Assembly: GCA_036384215.1 (NCBI GenBank)
Contig: DASVMX010000485.1
Coordinates: forward strand, 1 to 5,959
DNA length: 5,959 bases
Reading direction: 5' to 3'
From: Paraktedonobacter sp036384215
GTDB taxonomy: Bacteria; Chloroflexota; Ktedonobacteria; Ktedonobacterales; Ktedonobacteraceae
Positions 1 to 5,943 of the stretch are shown here, piece after piece. Each line of letters starts with the position of its first letter. The stretch's first letter is position 1. The position numbers were made by a program, and so were the translations under genes. The notes below the pieces were generated by a model, which worked only from the letters and a program-made list of their open reading frames with translations, searched no databases and had not been told where the DNA came from.

Positions 1-3
1 AAC

Positions 4-31
4 GGGGAAGCGGCGGCGCCACCGCTTCCCC
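4..31. terminator. GC-rich hairpin, probable terminator of the leftward gene
   Basis: Bases 4-13 (GGGGAAGCGG) are the perfect reverse complement of 22-31 (CCGCTTCCCC), giving a 10-bp stem with an 8-base loop. It begins 45 bases beyond the stop codon of the leftward membrane-protein gene, a usual place for a terminator. Read leftward, any U-tract would lie at positions 1-3 (GTT on that strand) and beyond the window, so it cannot be confirmed. Read rightward, the stem is followed only by TTT and then mixed sequence, a weak tract, so it might also serve a gene arriving from outside the left edge. Confidence 0.6.
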
Positions 32-76
32 TTTCACATCTTGCGCTCACATTCCTTTGATGGATGTCATATAAAT

Positions 77-1075
77 CTATTGCAGGCCAATGAGGAAGAG
101 GCCGCGCGCCATAATCTCGCCGGCCAGGGTAAAGACAACGATCAGGTAGAGCATGCCTGTTGCCGATTGGAAGGAGCGGTCGCGCACCAGTTTCCAGGAG
201 AGTCCGCCGAGGATCAGTGGAACAGCGAAGCCGACCAGGATGCGCAGCCAGCCAATCGCGGTTGTGCTCAATGGCGTGGCTGTGGGGGCATCTGATGGTT
301 TGACTGTAACTGTAGCGGTTGGCGTTGCGCCTGTGCCAGGGGTAGCGCTGGCCACGATGGCTGGAGTATTCTGGGAACTGACGCTGGCCTGAACCGGGAC
401 CACGTTGGCGCCCGTGGCCAGGAAAAAGATCACTTCCAGCAGTACGCCCACGAGAACCAGGGTTGTGGAGAGCAGCAGCGGCTTCTCAGTCATGGCCGGC
501 GTGACCAGGTACCAGTGACCCAGCCACATCGCGGTCATCACACCGCCCAGAGCCAGAGCCGAGGCAAAAAAGCCCGCCACGGTCAGCCAGCCACCCAGGC
601 CCGCGCCGCCCATGGGACGATAGATCATGCCCAGCACAAACAGCGCGGCCAGACCCGCCAGCACGGCCAGCCCGCCACTGATCATGCGCAGAATATAGAG
701 CACGCTTACGCGCGGCTTCTCAGCAGGCGCGTCAGCCTCGACCGACTTGCTGCCATCGTTCGCAATTCCCGCTTTTTTATCCAGCAGCAGGAAGAGCGTA
801 TAGGGGATCAGCAGGAGCAGGAAAAGCAGCACCGGCATGGCCAGGTAGGCCGTCCAGTTGTGATCCAGCAGCTTGAAGGAATTCAGCAGTTCGGGCGTCG
901 AGAAGCCCGACTCAAAGAGATAGGTCAGGCCAATCAGGAACAGATAAATAAAGGCGTAGAGTATGAGAAAACTGCGCTTCACCGAATGGCGCCAGTCCAG
1001 CAGGTACATCACCGCGAACTGCCCTACGCACAACTCTAACAACACAATGAACAACATCAATGGCAGCGTGAGCAT
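77..1075 (-). CDS. Eight-helix integral membrane protein of unknown function
   Basis: The 332-residue product has eight hydrophobic segments, at about residues 3-26, 35-54, 75-98, 124-151, 160-188, 200-222, 273-295 and 304-330. Positive charges cluster after segment 1 (RHSVKR, 29-34), in the 99-122 loop and after segment 7 (KLVRDR, 295-300). This predicts both termini outside the cytoplasm, with an outer Ser/Thr/Pro/Ala-rich loop at about 223-271. Polar residues fall in or next to membrane segments: Glu14, His187 in a GHWYLVTP stretch (186-193), Glu214, and Glu320/Arg324 in GEIMARG. Eight helices, the topology and the last-helix motif loosely recall DmsC/NrfD-type quinol-oxidising anchor subunits, but this is a weak resemblance and no catalytic or iron-sulfur partner is in the window. 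The ATG at 1075 is the first good start after an in-frame stop; the nearest ribosome-binding candidate (AAGGA, 1090-1094) sits 14 bases away, which is long. I do not recognise the family with confidence. Confidence 0.85.
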   Translation of the reverse strand: MLTLPLMLFIVLLELCVGQFAVMYLLDWRHSVKRSFLILYAFIYLFLIGLTYLFESGFSTPELLNSFKLLDHNWTAYLAMPVLLFLLLLIPYTLFLLLDKKAGIANDGSKSVEADAPAEKPRVSVLYILRMISGGLAVLAGLAALFVLGMIYRPMGGAGLGGWLTVAGFFASALALGGVMTAMWLGHWYLVTPAMTEKPLLLSTTLVLVGVLLEVIFFLATGANVVPVQASVSSQNTPAIVASATPGTGATPTATVTVKPSDAPTATPLSTTAIGWLRILVGFAVPLILGGLSWKLVRDRSFQSATGMLYLIVVFTLAGEIMARGLFLIGLQ

Positions 1076-1149
1076 GGTTTCTATGTCAATCCTTTTCGTG
1101 CTTCGTTTCGTCAGTCAGGGGATAATCATCCACAAGTATGCTGCGTTAG

Positions 1150-1177
1150 ATTATAGCGCTTTTGGTCGGGTCATGAA
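1150..1177 (-). promoter_or_regulatory. Candidate promoter of the leftward membrane-protein gene
   Basis: On the minus strand a perfect TATAAT (1150-1155) is preceded at 16 bases by TTCATG (1172-1177), a poor -35 match with three of six consensus bases. Transcription from here would give a leader of roughly 65-70 bases before the ATG at 1075. The exact -10 and sensible distance support it; the weak -35 leaves room for activation by a regulator or for a chance match. Confidence 0.4.
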
Positions 1178-1337
1178 AAGCCCCGGAAAAAAGCCATCTT
1201 CTCCACGCGATTTCTCCTGAGAGTGCCTGTTCCCTTGATCCTCAAAAGGCGGCAATAAAAGGGTTAAGGCTATGCAGAGCCACCGTCTTGCAGCAAGGCA
1301 GGTCTGTAATACCTCTACTCAGGTCGCGGGGATGAGG

Positions 1338-1367
1338 TTGCTCCTCGTTTCAGGCGGCGAGTATAAT
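1338..1367 (+). promoter_or_regulatory. Candidate promoter of the histidine-kinase gene
   Basis: A perfect TATAAT (1362-1367) follows TTGCTC (1338-1343) with an 18-base spacer. The -35 matches consensus only in its TTG. A start near 1374 would give a leader of about 60 bases before the coding region. This is the only clear sigma-70-type -10 upstream of the gene in the rightward direction. Confidence 0.45.
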
Positions 1368-1420
1368 AGTTCCGTCGTTGCTGTGACCCGTCTCTCAGGG
1401 AAGAGGTCAGCCTGTTTGCA

Positions 1421-1430
1421 GGAAGGGGGA
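1421..1430 (+). promoter_or_regulatory. Ribosome binding site that decides the histidine-kinase start
   Basis: The purine run GGAAGGGGGA lies just before two adjacent in-frame start codons, GTG at 1432 and ATG at 1435. Its end is one base from the GTG but four bases from the ATG, and the AAGGGGG core is about five bases from the ATG. The ATG therefore fits ribosome spacing better and is the stronger codon. Confidence 0.6.
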
Positions 1431-1434
1431 AGTG

Positions 1435-3306
1435 ATGAGGAAAAGCCGGTACGCTGCTCTGCCGAGGAACCAAAGACGAGAAGGACGGTCTGCAAAGAAG
1501 CCTGTTTCCTCTTCTCCCAAAGCAGAATCAAGTGAGCGGCAAAGTGAGCATGTGCTGCTCCGGCAGTTGGAGGAGATCTTTGCGTGCTTACCAGACGGTT
1601 TGATTGCCTGTGATCGAGATGGGAAGATTCTTCGGCTGAATGGCGCCGCCTTGCACCTCTTTGAGGTGCCTTCTGAACATCAATACCAGGGGAAAGATTG
1701 CCGCGAATTTCTTGCACCCTATGTCCACTGGAACAACCAGCCATACCCAGTGATCCTCACACCATACCAGAGCTACCCCAACACACATGAAGCAAGCCTA
1801 TCCCATCTCTCAACACAAACAAGCGTACTCCAGACTTCTTCTGGAAGAAAAGTGGAGGTCAGCCTGACTCGTTCACCAATGCATGATGCTCAGCAGCATA
1901 TCAGGGGAATGGTGATGGTCTTTCATGAGCTCACGGCGGGTGAGCAGCACGCGCTCCATTTCCAGCGGGTCGCACAGGCGGTGCTGGCTTTGAATGAAGC
2001 CATTGCACATCTGCCTGAGCGTCTGCTTGAGGAGAGTGGTGTGCTGACAGGGCCAGAATGGCTCCTGTCGCCTCCGGTCATCTTCATTGCCCAGCAACTG
2101 GTCGATGTGATCCACCAGGTTCTCAGGTGTGACCGGGTCAGCCTCAAAGCGCTGGGAGAACCTGCACACTATATCCACTATGTCGCAGGGAGCGGCTTCA
2201 GCGCAGAACAGGAAGAGCCAGAACGGACAACCAGTGACCTTGTTACCCTCTCAGAGGTTTTTGATAAAGAGCTGGTTGCCCGGCTTCTGGCGAAGCAGGA
2301 GGTCGTCGTGTGCGGGAGTCGCCTCCATATCCCGCCGGAACTGGGAAGTTTTGCTTCCGATCAGCTCCTCATTATTCCCCTGTTTCTCCAGAAGCACCTG
2401 ACCGGGATGCTCTGCATCATCAAAACAGGTTTGGAGAGCGTCTACACCCCGGAGGAAATTGCGGCAGTCAAGGCGGTTGCCAACCAGGCAGTCTTGCTTG
2501 TGGAATGCCTCCACGCTTTGTCGACACACATCAATGCCCACATGAGAGAACAGGCGCTTCAGGAAGTGCATCGCCTCAGCCAGGATTTTCTGATTCTGGC
2601 CAGCCACGAACTGTCCACTCCCTTGACGGGCATCGTCGGCAATTTACAATTAGCCCAGCGTCGTCTCAAGACGCTGCAGCGACGGCTCGTCGCGCAGCGT
2701 GGACAGGTAGGAGGCGAGCACCTGCTCCAGGCGCAGCAGCCTCTGGCCTCGGCCTCCCACAGTGCCCGGCTTCAACAGCGTATGATTAACGATCTCATCG
2801 ATGATGCGTGCCTCCAGGCCAACCGTCTGAGGCTCCATCTCCAGCAGTGCGACCTGCTCGTGCTCATCAATGCATTGGTCACCAGGTATCAGCAAGACAG
2901 GCCTGATCATCAGATCGTGTTAGAAGGGTGTTCAGGAATCCAGAAGATACCCGTTTTTGTTGATGCTGAACGAATCAGCCGGGTCTTGACGACCTATCTG
3001 GCGAATGCCCTGGCCTCTTCTCCCGCTGCATCGCCTGTAACCGTTCAGGTGGTTACCGAAGAAGGGAGTGTGCGGGTAATGGTCCAGAACGAAGGGCCGG
3101 GAATCCCCTCCGAAGAGCAACAGCATCTGTGGGAACGCTTCTATCGCGCGAAATGGGGCACTGTACAGCATGAGTTGGATCTGAGCCTGGGATTAGGCTT
3201 CTATCTGTGTCGGGCCTTGATTGAACATCAACGGGGAACCGTTGGAGTACAAAGTGCCCCTGGCCATGGGGCAACATTCTGGTTTACCTTGCCCCTGGCT
3301 CTGTGA
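1435..3306 (+). CDS. Soluble PAS-GAF sensor histidine kinase
   Basis: The 623-residue product is a two-component sensor kinase: it should autophosphorylate a His from ATP and pass the phosphate to a response regulator Asp. A basic, Ser-rich N-terminus (1-40) leads to a PAS domain (about 43-170, with the typical LPDGLIACDRDGKILRLN opening), then a GAF-like domain (about 215-361), a HisKA domain (about 378-465) and a HATPase_c domain (about 500-623). The H-box SHELSTPLTGI places the phosphoacceptor at His391. The N-box Asn is Asn524 (YLANALASSP). The G1 box reads NEGPGIP, with Asn552 where Asp is usual. The F-box is WERFYRAK and the G2 region is LGLGFYLCRALIEH. There is no signal peptide or membrane helix, so the protein should be cytoplasmic. 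A Gln/Arg/Ala-rich insertion separates the two HisKA helices. No response regulator lies in the window, so it looks orphan, at least on its right side. GTG at 1432 is an alternative start adding one residue. The class is secure; the signal sensed is unknown. Confidence 0.93.
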   Translation: MRKSRYAALPRNQRREGRSAKKPVSSSPKAESSERQSEHVLLRQLEEIFACLPDGLIACDRDGKILRLNGAALHLFEVPSEHQYQGKDCREFLAPYVHWNNQPYPVILTPYQSYPNTHEASLSHLSTQTSVLQTSSGRKVEVSLTRSPMHDAQQHIRGMVMVFHELTAGEQHALHFQRVAQAVLALNEAIAHLPERLLEESGVLTGPEWLLSPPVIFIAQQLVDVIHQVLRCDRVSLKALGEPAHYIHYVAGSGFSAEQEEPERTTSDLVTLSEVFDKELVARLLAKQEVVVCGSRLHIPPELGSFASDQLLIIPLFLQKHLTGMLCIIKTGLESVYTPEEIAAVKAVANQAVLLVECLHALSTHINAHMREQALQEVHRLSQDFLILASHELSTPLTGIVGNLQLAQRRLKTLQRRLVAQRGQVGGEHLLQAQQPLASASHSARLQQRMINDLIDDACLQANRLRLHLQQCDLLVLINALVTRYQQDRPDHQIVLEGCSGIQKIPVFVDAERISRVLTTYLANALASSPAASPVTVQVVTEEGSVRVMVQNEGPGIPSEEQQHLWERFYRAKWGTVQHELDLSLGLGFYLCRALIEHQRGTVGVQSAPGHGATFWFTLPLAL

Positions 3307-3385
3307 GAAATCCTGGATGGATGCTGCTTCTAGAGGTAAATTCCCATATGTTGGTCCAGGAATCAAGAATAGAAGCACGGCAAAT

Positions 3386-3420
3386 GCGGGAAAGCCTTCA
3401 GAAGGGCTTACCCGCTTTTT
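3386..3420 (+). terminator. Intrinsic terminator after the histidine-kinase gene
   Basis: GCGGG (3386-3390) pairs with CCCGC (3411-3415). Inside an A/A mismatch, AAGCCTT (3392-3398) pairs with AGGGCTT (3403-3409, including one T-G pair) around a four-base CAGA loop. TTTTT follows at once (3416-3420), then further T-rich sequence. It begins about 80 bases after the kinase stop codon and should separate this transcript from the downstream Ser/Thr kinase gene. Confidence 0.88.
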
Positions 3421-3432
3421 GTTCTCTCCGTC

Positions 3433-3461
3433 TTCTCAAGCGCAGAAAGCTATGATATATT
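3433..3461 (+). promoter_or_regulatory. Candidate promoter of the Ser/Thr kinase gene
   Basis: TTCTCA (3433-3438, four of six consensus bases) and TATATT (3456-3461, five of six) are separated by 17 bases. They sit just past the terminator, at the start of the most AT-rich stretch of the window (about 3450-3490). A start near 3468 would leave a leader of about 155 bases before the kinase ATG. Other TATA-like hexamers overlap in this AT-rich run, so the exact element is uncertain. Confidence 0.45.
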
Positions 3462-3525
3462 ATATGAAAATTATTCTATTAAAAGCATAGTCAGTAGTGC
3501 GAAAAAAGTCCCTCATTAAGAACGT

Positions 3526-3581
3526 CTCTATTTTAGAGCGGTCCGGTGCTGGAATGGCGCTTTTTTGCGCGCGGACATTCC
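3526..3581 (+). promoter_or_regulatory. Structured 5' leader of the Ser/Thr kinase gene
   Basis: Two short stem-loops are visible. The first is CTCTA-TTT-TAGAG (3526-3538). The second has GGAATG (3551-3556) pairing with CATTCC (3576-3581) and GCGC (3557-3560) pairing with GCGC (3567-3570) around a TTTTTT loop, with GCGGA bulged on the 3' side. GTCCG (3541-3545) can instead pair with CGGAC (3572-3576), which excludes the GGAATG/CATTCC pairing because both use base 3576. The T-run is in the loop, not after a stem, so it is not an intrinsic terminator. The structure does not cover the ribosome binding site. I do not recognise a known riboswitch class. Confidence 0.35.
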
Positions 3582-3610
3582 TACCAGAGACCAGACTTGC
3601 TTGACTATTC

Positions 3611-3618
3611 AGGGAGAG
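3611..3618 (+). promoter_or_regulatory. Ribosome binding site that decides the Ser/Thr kinase start
   Basis: AGGGAGAG lies five bases before the ATG at 3624, with the GGGAG core about eight bases away. The same frame is open back to a GTG at 3546, which has no comparable purine site and would add 26 residues unlike a kinase N-terminus. From 3624 the protein opens as is usual for this kinase type, with the glycine loop beginning about 16 residues in. Confidence 0.75.
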
Positions 3619-3623
3619 AGAGT

Positions 3624-5897
3624 ATGTTAGAGCGCAAGCAGCTCGGCCATTATCGATTGATGCAACACATTGGTGGGGGTGGCATGGGGGAGATTTACGT
3701 GGCGCAGGATACGCGGATTGAGCGCCAGGTAGCGCTCAAAGTGGTTCGCTCGGAGGTTGCCCCTTATCCAGACGCGGCGGCGACGGCGGATATGCAGCGG
3801 CTTTTCTTGCGCGAGATGCAGGCGATTACCAGGCTTGACCATCCGCGTATTTTGCCGCTGTATGACTTTGGCGAGGAGCGCGACGGCAACAACGTTGTGA
3901 CCTATATGGTTATGCCCTATCGCCCGGAGGGCTCGCTCAACGATTGGCTGCAAAAACGCGGTAGTGTGGCGCGCCTGAGCTTTCAGGATGTGGCGTATTT
4001 TATTGGGCAGGCTGCCGAGGCGCTCCAGCACGCTCATGACCATGCTCTGATCCACCAGGATGTGAAAACGAGCAATTTCCTGGTACGCGACCATCCCGGT
4101 TTGCCTTTGCCCGATCTGTTGCTCTCTGATTTTGGGATCGCGCGCGTGATGTCCGCGACTGCCACGGCGAGTCAGAGTGTGAGGGGAACGCCAAACTCGA
4201 TGGCGCCAGAGCAGTGGCAGGGCTATCCCGAGCCGGCGACGGATCAGTACGCGCTGGCGATTATGGCCTATATCCTGCTGACTGGACGCCCTCCGTTTAG
4301 CGGGCGTATGGAACAACTCCTGCACCAGCATCTTTCCGTCCTGCCTGTTCCGCCCAGCACATTTAATCCCGCCATCCCGCGAGATCTCGATTCGGTGATC
4401 CTGACAGCTCTGGCCAAGGAGCCTGGCAGGCGTTTTGGATCGGTCTCGGCCTTCGGGCGCGCGTTTCAACTGGCGGCCAATGTCGCCGGCCTGGCGCTGC
4501 CGTTCGTGGGCAATCCCGCGACGCCCGCGCCTCTGGCGCAGCAGGCTCCAGACGGACCTTCTCCGGTGCTTCCACTGGCCATGCCATCTTTTTCTGCGCC
4601 GGCTAATCTTGCTTCTCCGCCGGCCACGCCGTCTTTTGCGCCGCCAATTCCTCTGACGACCCCGGCTGCTTTTCCTGAAGCGGCCAATGCCACTCCGTCA
4701 CCGGCCACGCCGCCAGTGGCACCTTATTCGTTCACGCCGAGCCCGCCAGTTCTGCCGCAGCCAGGCTCTTATCCACAGGTGAGCAACGCGGATGCGTACC
4801 TGCCTACGGTGCCGCCAGCGGCGCAGGTAGCGTCACCGCCCTTTCCACCACAGCAGGCGGTTGTCTTGCCACCTGTGCAGGAGCCGCCGCCTGCGAGCTA
4901 TCCGCTGTTCCAGTCACAGCCGGCTTATCCACCTTACCAGGAGCCAGCGCCGGTCTATCCATCTTACCAGCAGTCGGCGCCGGTTTATCCGCAATATCAG
5001 TACGCTCAGGCCACACCGCTCCAGCCGCCAGCCGCGACTCCAGGCCAGCCTGCTCGCCTCAAACAATGGCTGATCGCGGGTGGCCTTGCTGTAGTGTTGA
5101 TCGTCGCGGGAATTATCAGCGCGAGCGTTATCTATCAGAATCGCCTGGCCTCGGACAATGCCACCGCCACGACGAGCGCGCAGTCCACCAGTTCCGCGCA
5201 GAGCACGGTCCAGGCGCGGGCCACTCAGGCGGTGCAGGCGACCTCGACCGCGATTGCTTCCCAGGCTACGGCGGACGCGCAGGCCACGGTTAACGCGCAG
5301 GCATCCGCCACGGCCCAGGTCATCGCCAGCAATCCATATCCCTCGTACATGTCTGGTAGTGGCAAGCTCATCCTGATAGATTCTTTGCAAGGTCCGAACA
5401 CCTGGCGCCAGGAGAGCGATACCAGCTTTGGAGGCAGCTGCCAGTTCAGCAATAGCGCGTACCACATTTCCCAGACCAAACCCCAGAGCGTCTACTATTG
5501 CGAGGGAAATACGCAAATGCTCAGTAATTTCGCGCTGGAAGTGCAAATGACTGTTGTGCAGGGAGATTGTGGAGGGATGATGGTCCGTATCAACCAGAGC
5601 AAGACGTATTATTTCCGCGTCTGTGCGAATGGGGATTATCGGATTATCAAATATGTCGACAACAGCGGCACGAATGCCGTTACTCTGGCTACTGGCACTA
5701 CTGGAGTCGTCAGCGCCAGTGGCGCCAATACGCTCGGCATTGTTGCTAACGGTGCCTCGCTGACCCTCTATGTGAATCAGCAGCGGGTCGATGGTGCCAA
5801 CGATAACAGCTTCGCGAGCGGCTCTATCGCTTTAACCGCCGAAAGCATCACAAACCCAACCGAAGTTTCCTACAGCAATATACGCGTCTGGGCCTAA
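3624..5897 (+). CDS. Transmembrane Ser/Thr protein kinase with extracytoplasmic beta-rich domain
   Basis: The 757-residue product is a Hanks-type (eukaryote-like) protein kinase. The catalytic domain spans about 10-282: glycine loop IGGGGMGE (16-23), ATP-binding Lys39 (ALKVV), probable alpha-C Glu64, catalytic loop HQDVKTSN with Asp146 and Asn151, SDFG with metal-binding Asp169, and GTPNSMAPEQ (188-197) in the substrate/APE region. The usual HRD arginine is Gln145, making this a non-RD kinase. A Pro/Ala/Ser-rich linker (283-478) carries tyrosine-containing 10-residue repeats. One membrane helix follows (about 482-505), then an Ala/Thr/Gln/Ser stalk (about 509-568) and a C-terminal domain (580-757) of alternating hydrophobic strands resembling the concanavalin/laminin-G-like sandwich found in some Chloroflexota kinases. 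That domain has four cysteines (606, 626, 649, 667). Topology is predicted as kinase inside, C-terminal domain outside. The gene follows its own promoter and leader after a terminator. Kinase identity is secure; the fold and ligand of the outer domain are inferred, and no substrate is evident. Confidence 0.95.
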   Translation: MLERKQLGHYRLMQHIGGGGMGEIYVAQDTRIERQVALKVVRSEVAPYPDAAATADMQRLFLREMQAITRLDHPRILPLYDFGEERDGNNVVTYMVMPYRPEGSLNDWLQKRGSVARLSFQDVAYFIGQAAEALQHAHDHALIHQDVKTSNFLVRDHPGLPLPDLLLSDFGIARVMSATATASQSVRGTPNSMAPEQWQGYPEPATDQYALAIMAYILLTGRPPFSGRMEQLLHQHLSVLPVPPSTFNPAIPRDLDSVILTALAKEPGRRFGSVSAFGRAFQLAANVAGLALPFVGNPATPAPLAQQAPDGPSPVLPLAMPSFSAPANLASPPATPSFAPPIPLTTPAAFPEAANATPSPATPPVAPYSFTPSPPVLPQPGSYPQVSNADAYLPTVPPAAQVASPPFPPQQAVVLPPVQEPPPASYPLFQSQPAYPPYQEPAPVYPSYQQSAPVYPQYQYAQATPLQPPAATPGQPARLKQWLIAGGLAVVLIVAGIISASVIYQNRLASDNATATTSAQSTSSAQSTVQARATQAVQATSTAIASQATADAQATVNAQASATAQVIASNPYPSYMSGSGKLILIDSLQGPNTWRQESDTSFGGSCQFSNSAYHISQTKPQSVYYCEGNTQMLSNFALEVQMTVVQGDCGGMMVRINQSKTYYFRVCANGDYRIIKYVDNSGTNAVTLATGTTGVVSASGANTLGIVANGASLTLYVNQQRVDGANDNSFASGSIALTAESITNPTEVSYSNIRVWA
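4923..5012 (+). repeat. Three 30-base tandem repeats in the kinase linker
   Basis: Three in-frame units of 30 bases (4923-4952, 4953-4982, 4983-5012) encode AYPPYQEPAP, VYPSYQQSAP and VYPQYQYAQA, residues 434-463 of the Ser/Thr kinase. The shared pattern is YPxYQ spaced ten residues apart. The third unit has diverged most in its second half. It lies in the disordered Pro-rich segment shortly before the membrane helix and probably arose by local duplication. Confidence 0.7.
5148..5327 (+). repeat. Low-complexity Ala/Thr/Gln stalk-coding segment
   Basis: Residues 509-568 of the Ser/Thr kinase consist almost wholly of Ala, Thr, Gln, Ser and a few Val, with recurring AQ/AT/SAQST/QAT motifs (for example SAQSTSSAQST and DAQATVNAQASATAQ). 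It directly follows the membrane helix and precedes the outer domain. The composition suits a flexible or helical spacer holding the outer domain away from the membrane. The repeats are degenerate with no fixed period. Confidence 0.55.
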
Positions 5898-5915
5898 AAC
5901 CCGCGAGGGAGGCAA

Positions 5916-5943
5916 GCGCCCGGTTAGACAATAAGATGGGCGC
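5916..5943 (+). other. Weak inverted repeat downstream of the Ser/Thr kinase gene
   Basis: GCGCCC (5916-5921) can pair with GGGCGC (5938-5943) across a 16-base loop, 19 bases after the kinase stop codon. No T-run follows, so it is a poor intrinsic-terminator candidate. The rest of 5898-5959 shows no gene or recognisable signal, and the true terminator may lie beyond the window. Confidence 0.2.

Larger units (their letters stand above)
1076..1434. other. Divergent intergenic region
   Basis: This 359-base spacer separates the leftward membrane-protein gene from the rightward histidine-kinase gene. It holds a TATAAT element on each strand (1150-1155 minus, 1362-1367 plus), described separately. 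It also contains a small operator-like palindrome, CTTGC-A-GCAAG at 1287-1297, upstream of the rightward promoter candidate. I find no convincing small gene, RNA gene or terminator here; the reading frames crossing it are extensions or shadows of the flanking genes. Confidence 0.6.

Noticed and set aside
515..1039. A 174-residue rightward open frame opposite the membrane-protein gene.
   Set aside because: Its product is Gln/His/Arg-rich with no domain, as expected from the antisense of a hydrophobic protein; the minus-strand frame has eight well-formed membrane helices.
3311..3361. Inverted repeat TCCTGGA / TCCAGGA just after the histidine-kinase stop codon.
   Set aside because: Seven bases separated by 37 is easily chance, and a far stronger terminator follows at 3386-3420.
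3561..3566. T-run at 3561-3566 considered as the tail of an attenuator.
   Set aside because: The T-run forms the loop of a hairpin; it does not follow a stable stem, so it lacks intrinsic-terminator geometry.
3546..3623. A GTG start at 3546 extending the Ser/Thr kinase by 26 residues.
   Set aside because: It has no good ribosome binding site, runs through the leader hairpin and adds non-kinase-like residues, whereas the ATG at 3624 has AGGGAGAG at proper spacing and the expected N-terminus.
3627..4469. A 280-residue leftward open frame opposite the Ser/Thr kinase catalytic domain.
   Set aside because: The rightward frame contains every kinase motif in order, while the antisense product is Arg/His-rich with no recognisable domain. 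It is a by-product of codon composition.
4914..5546. A 210-residue leftward open frame opposite the linker, stalk and outer domain.
   Set aside because: Low-complexity Arg/Gly/Leu product that mirrors the repetitive sense sequence; no start signal or domain seen.
1435..5897. The histidine kinase and Ser/Thr kinase as one signalling operon.
   Set aside because: They are separated by 317 bases with a strong terminator and a new promoter candidate, so co-transcription is unlikely.
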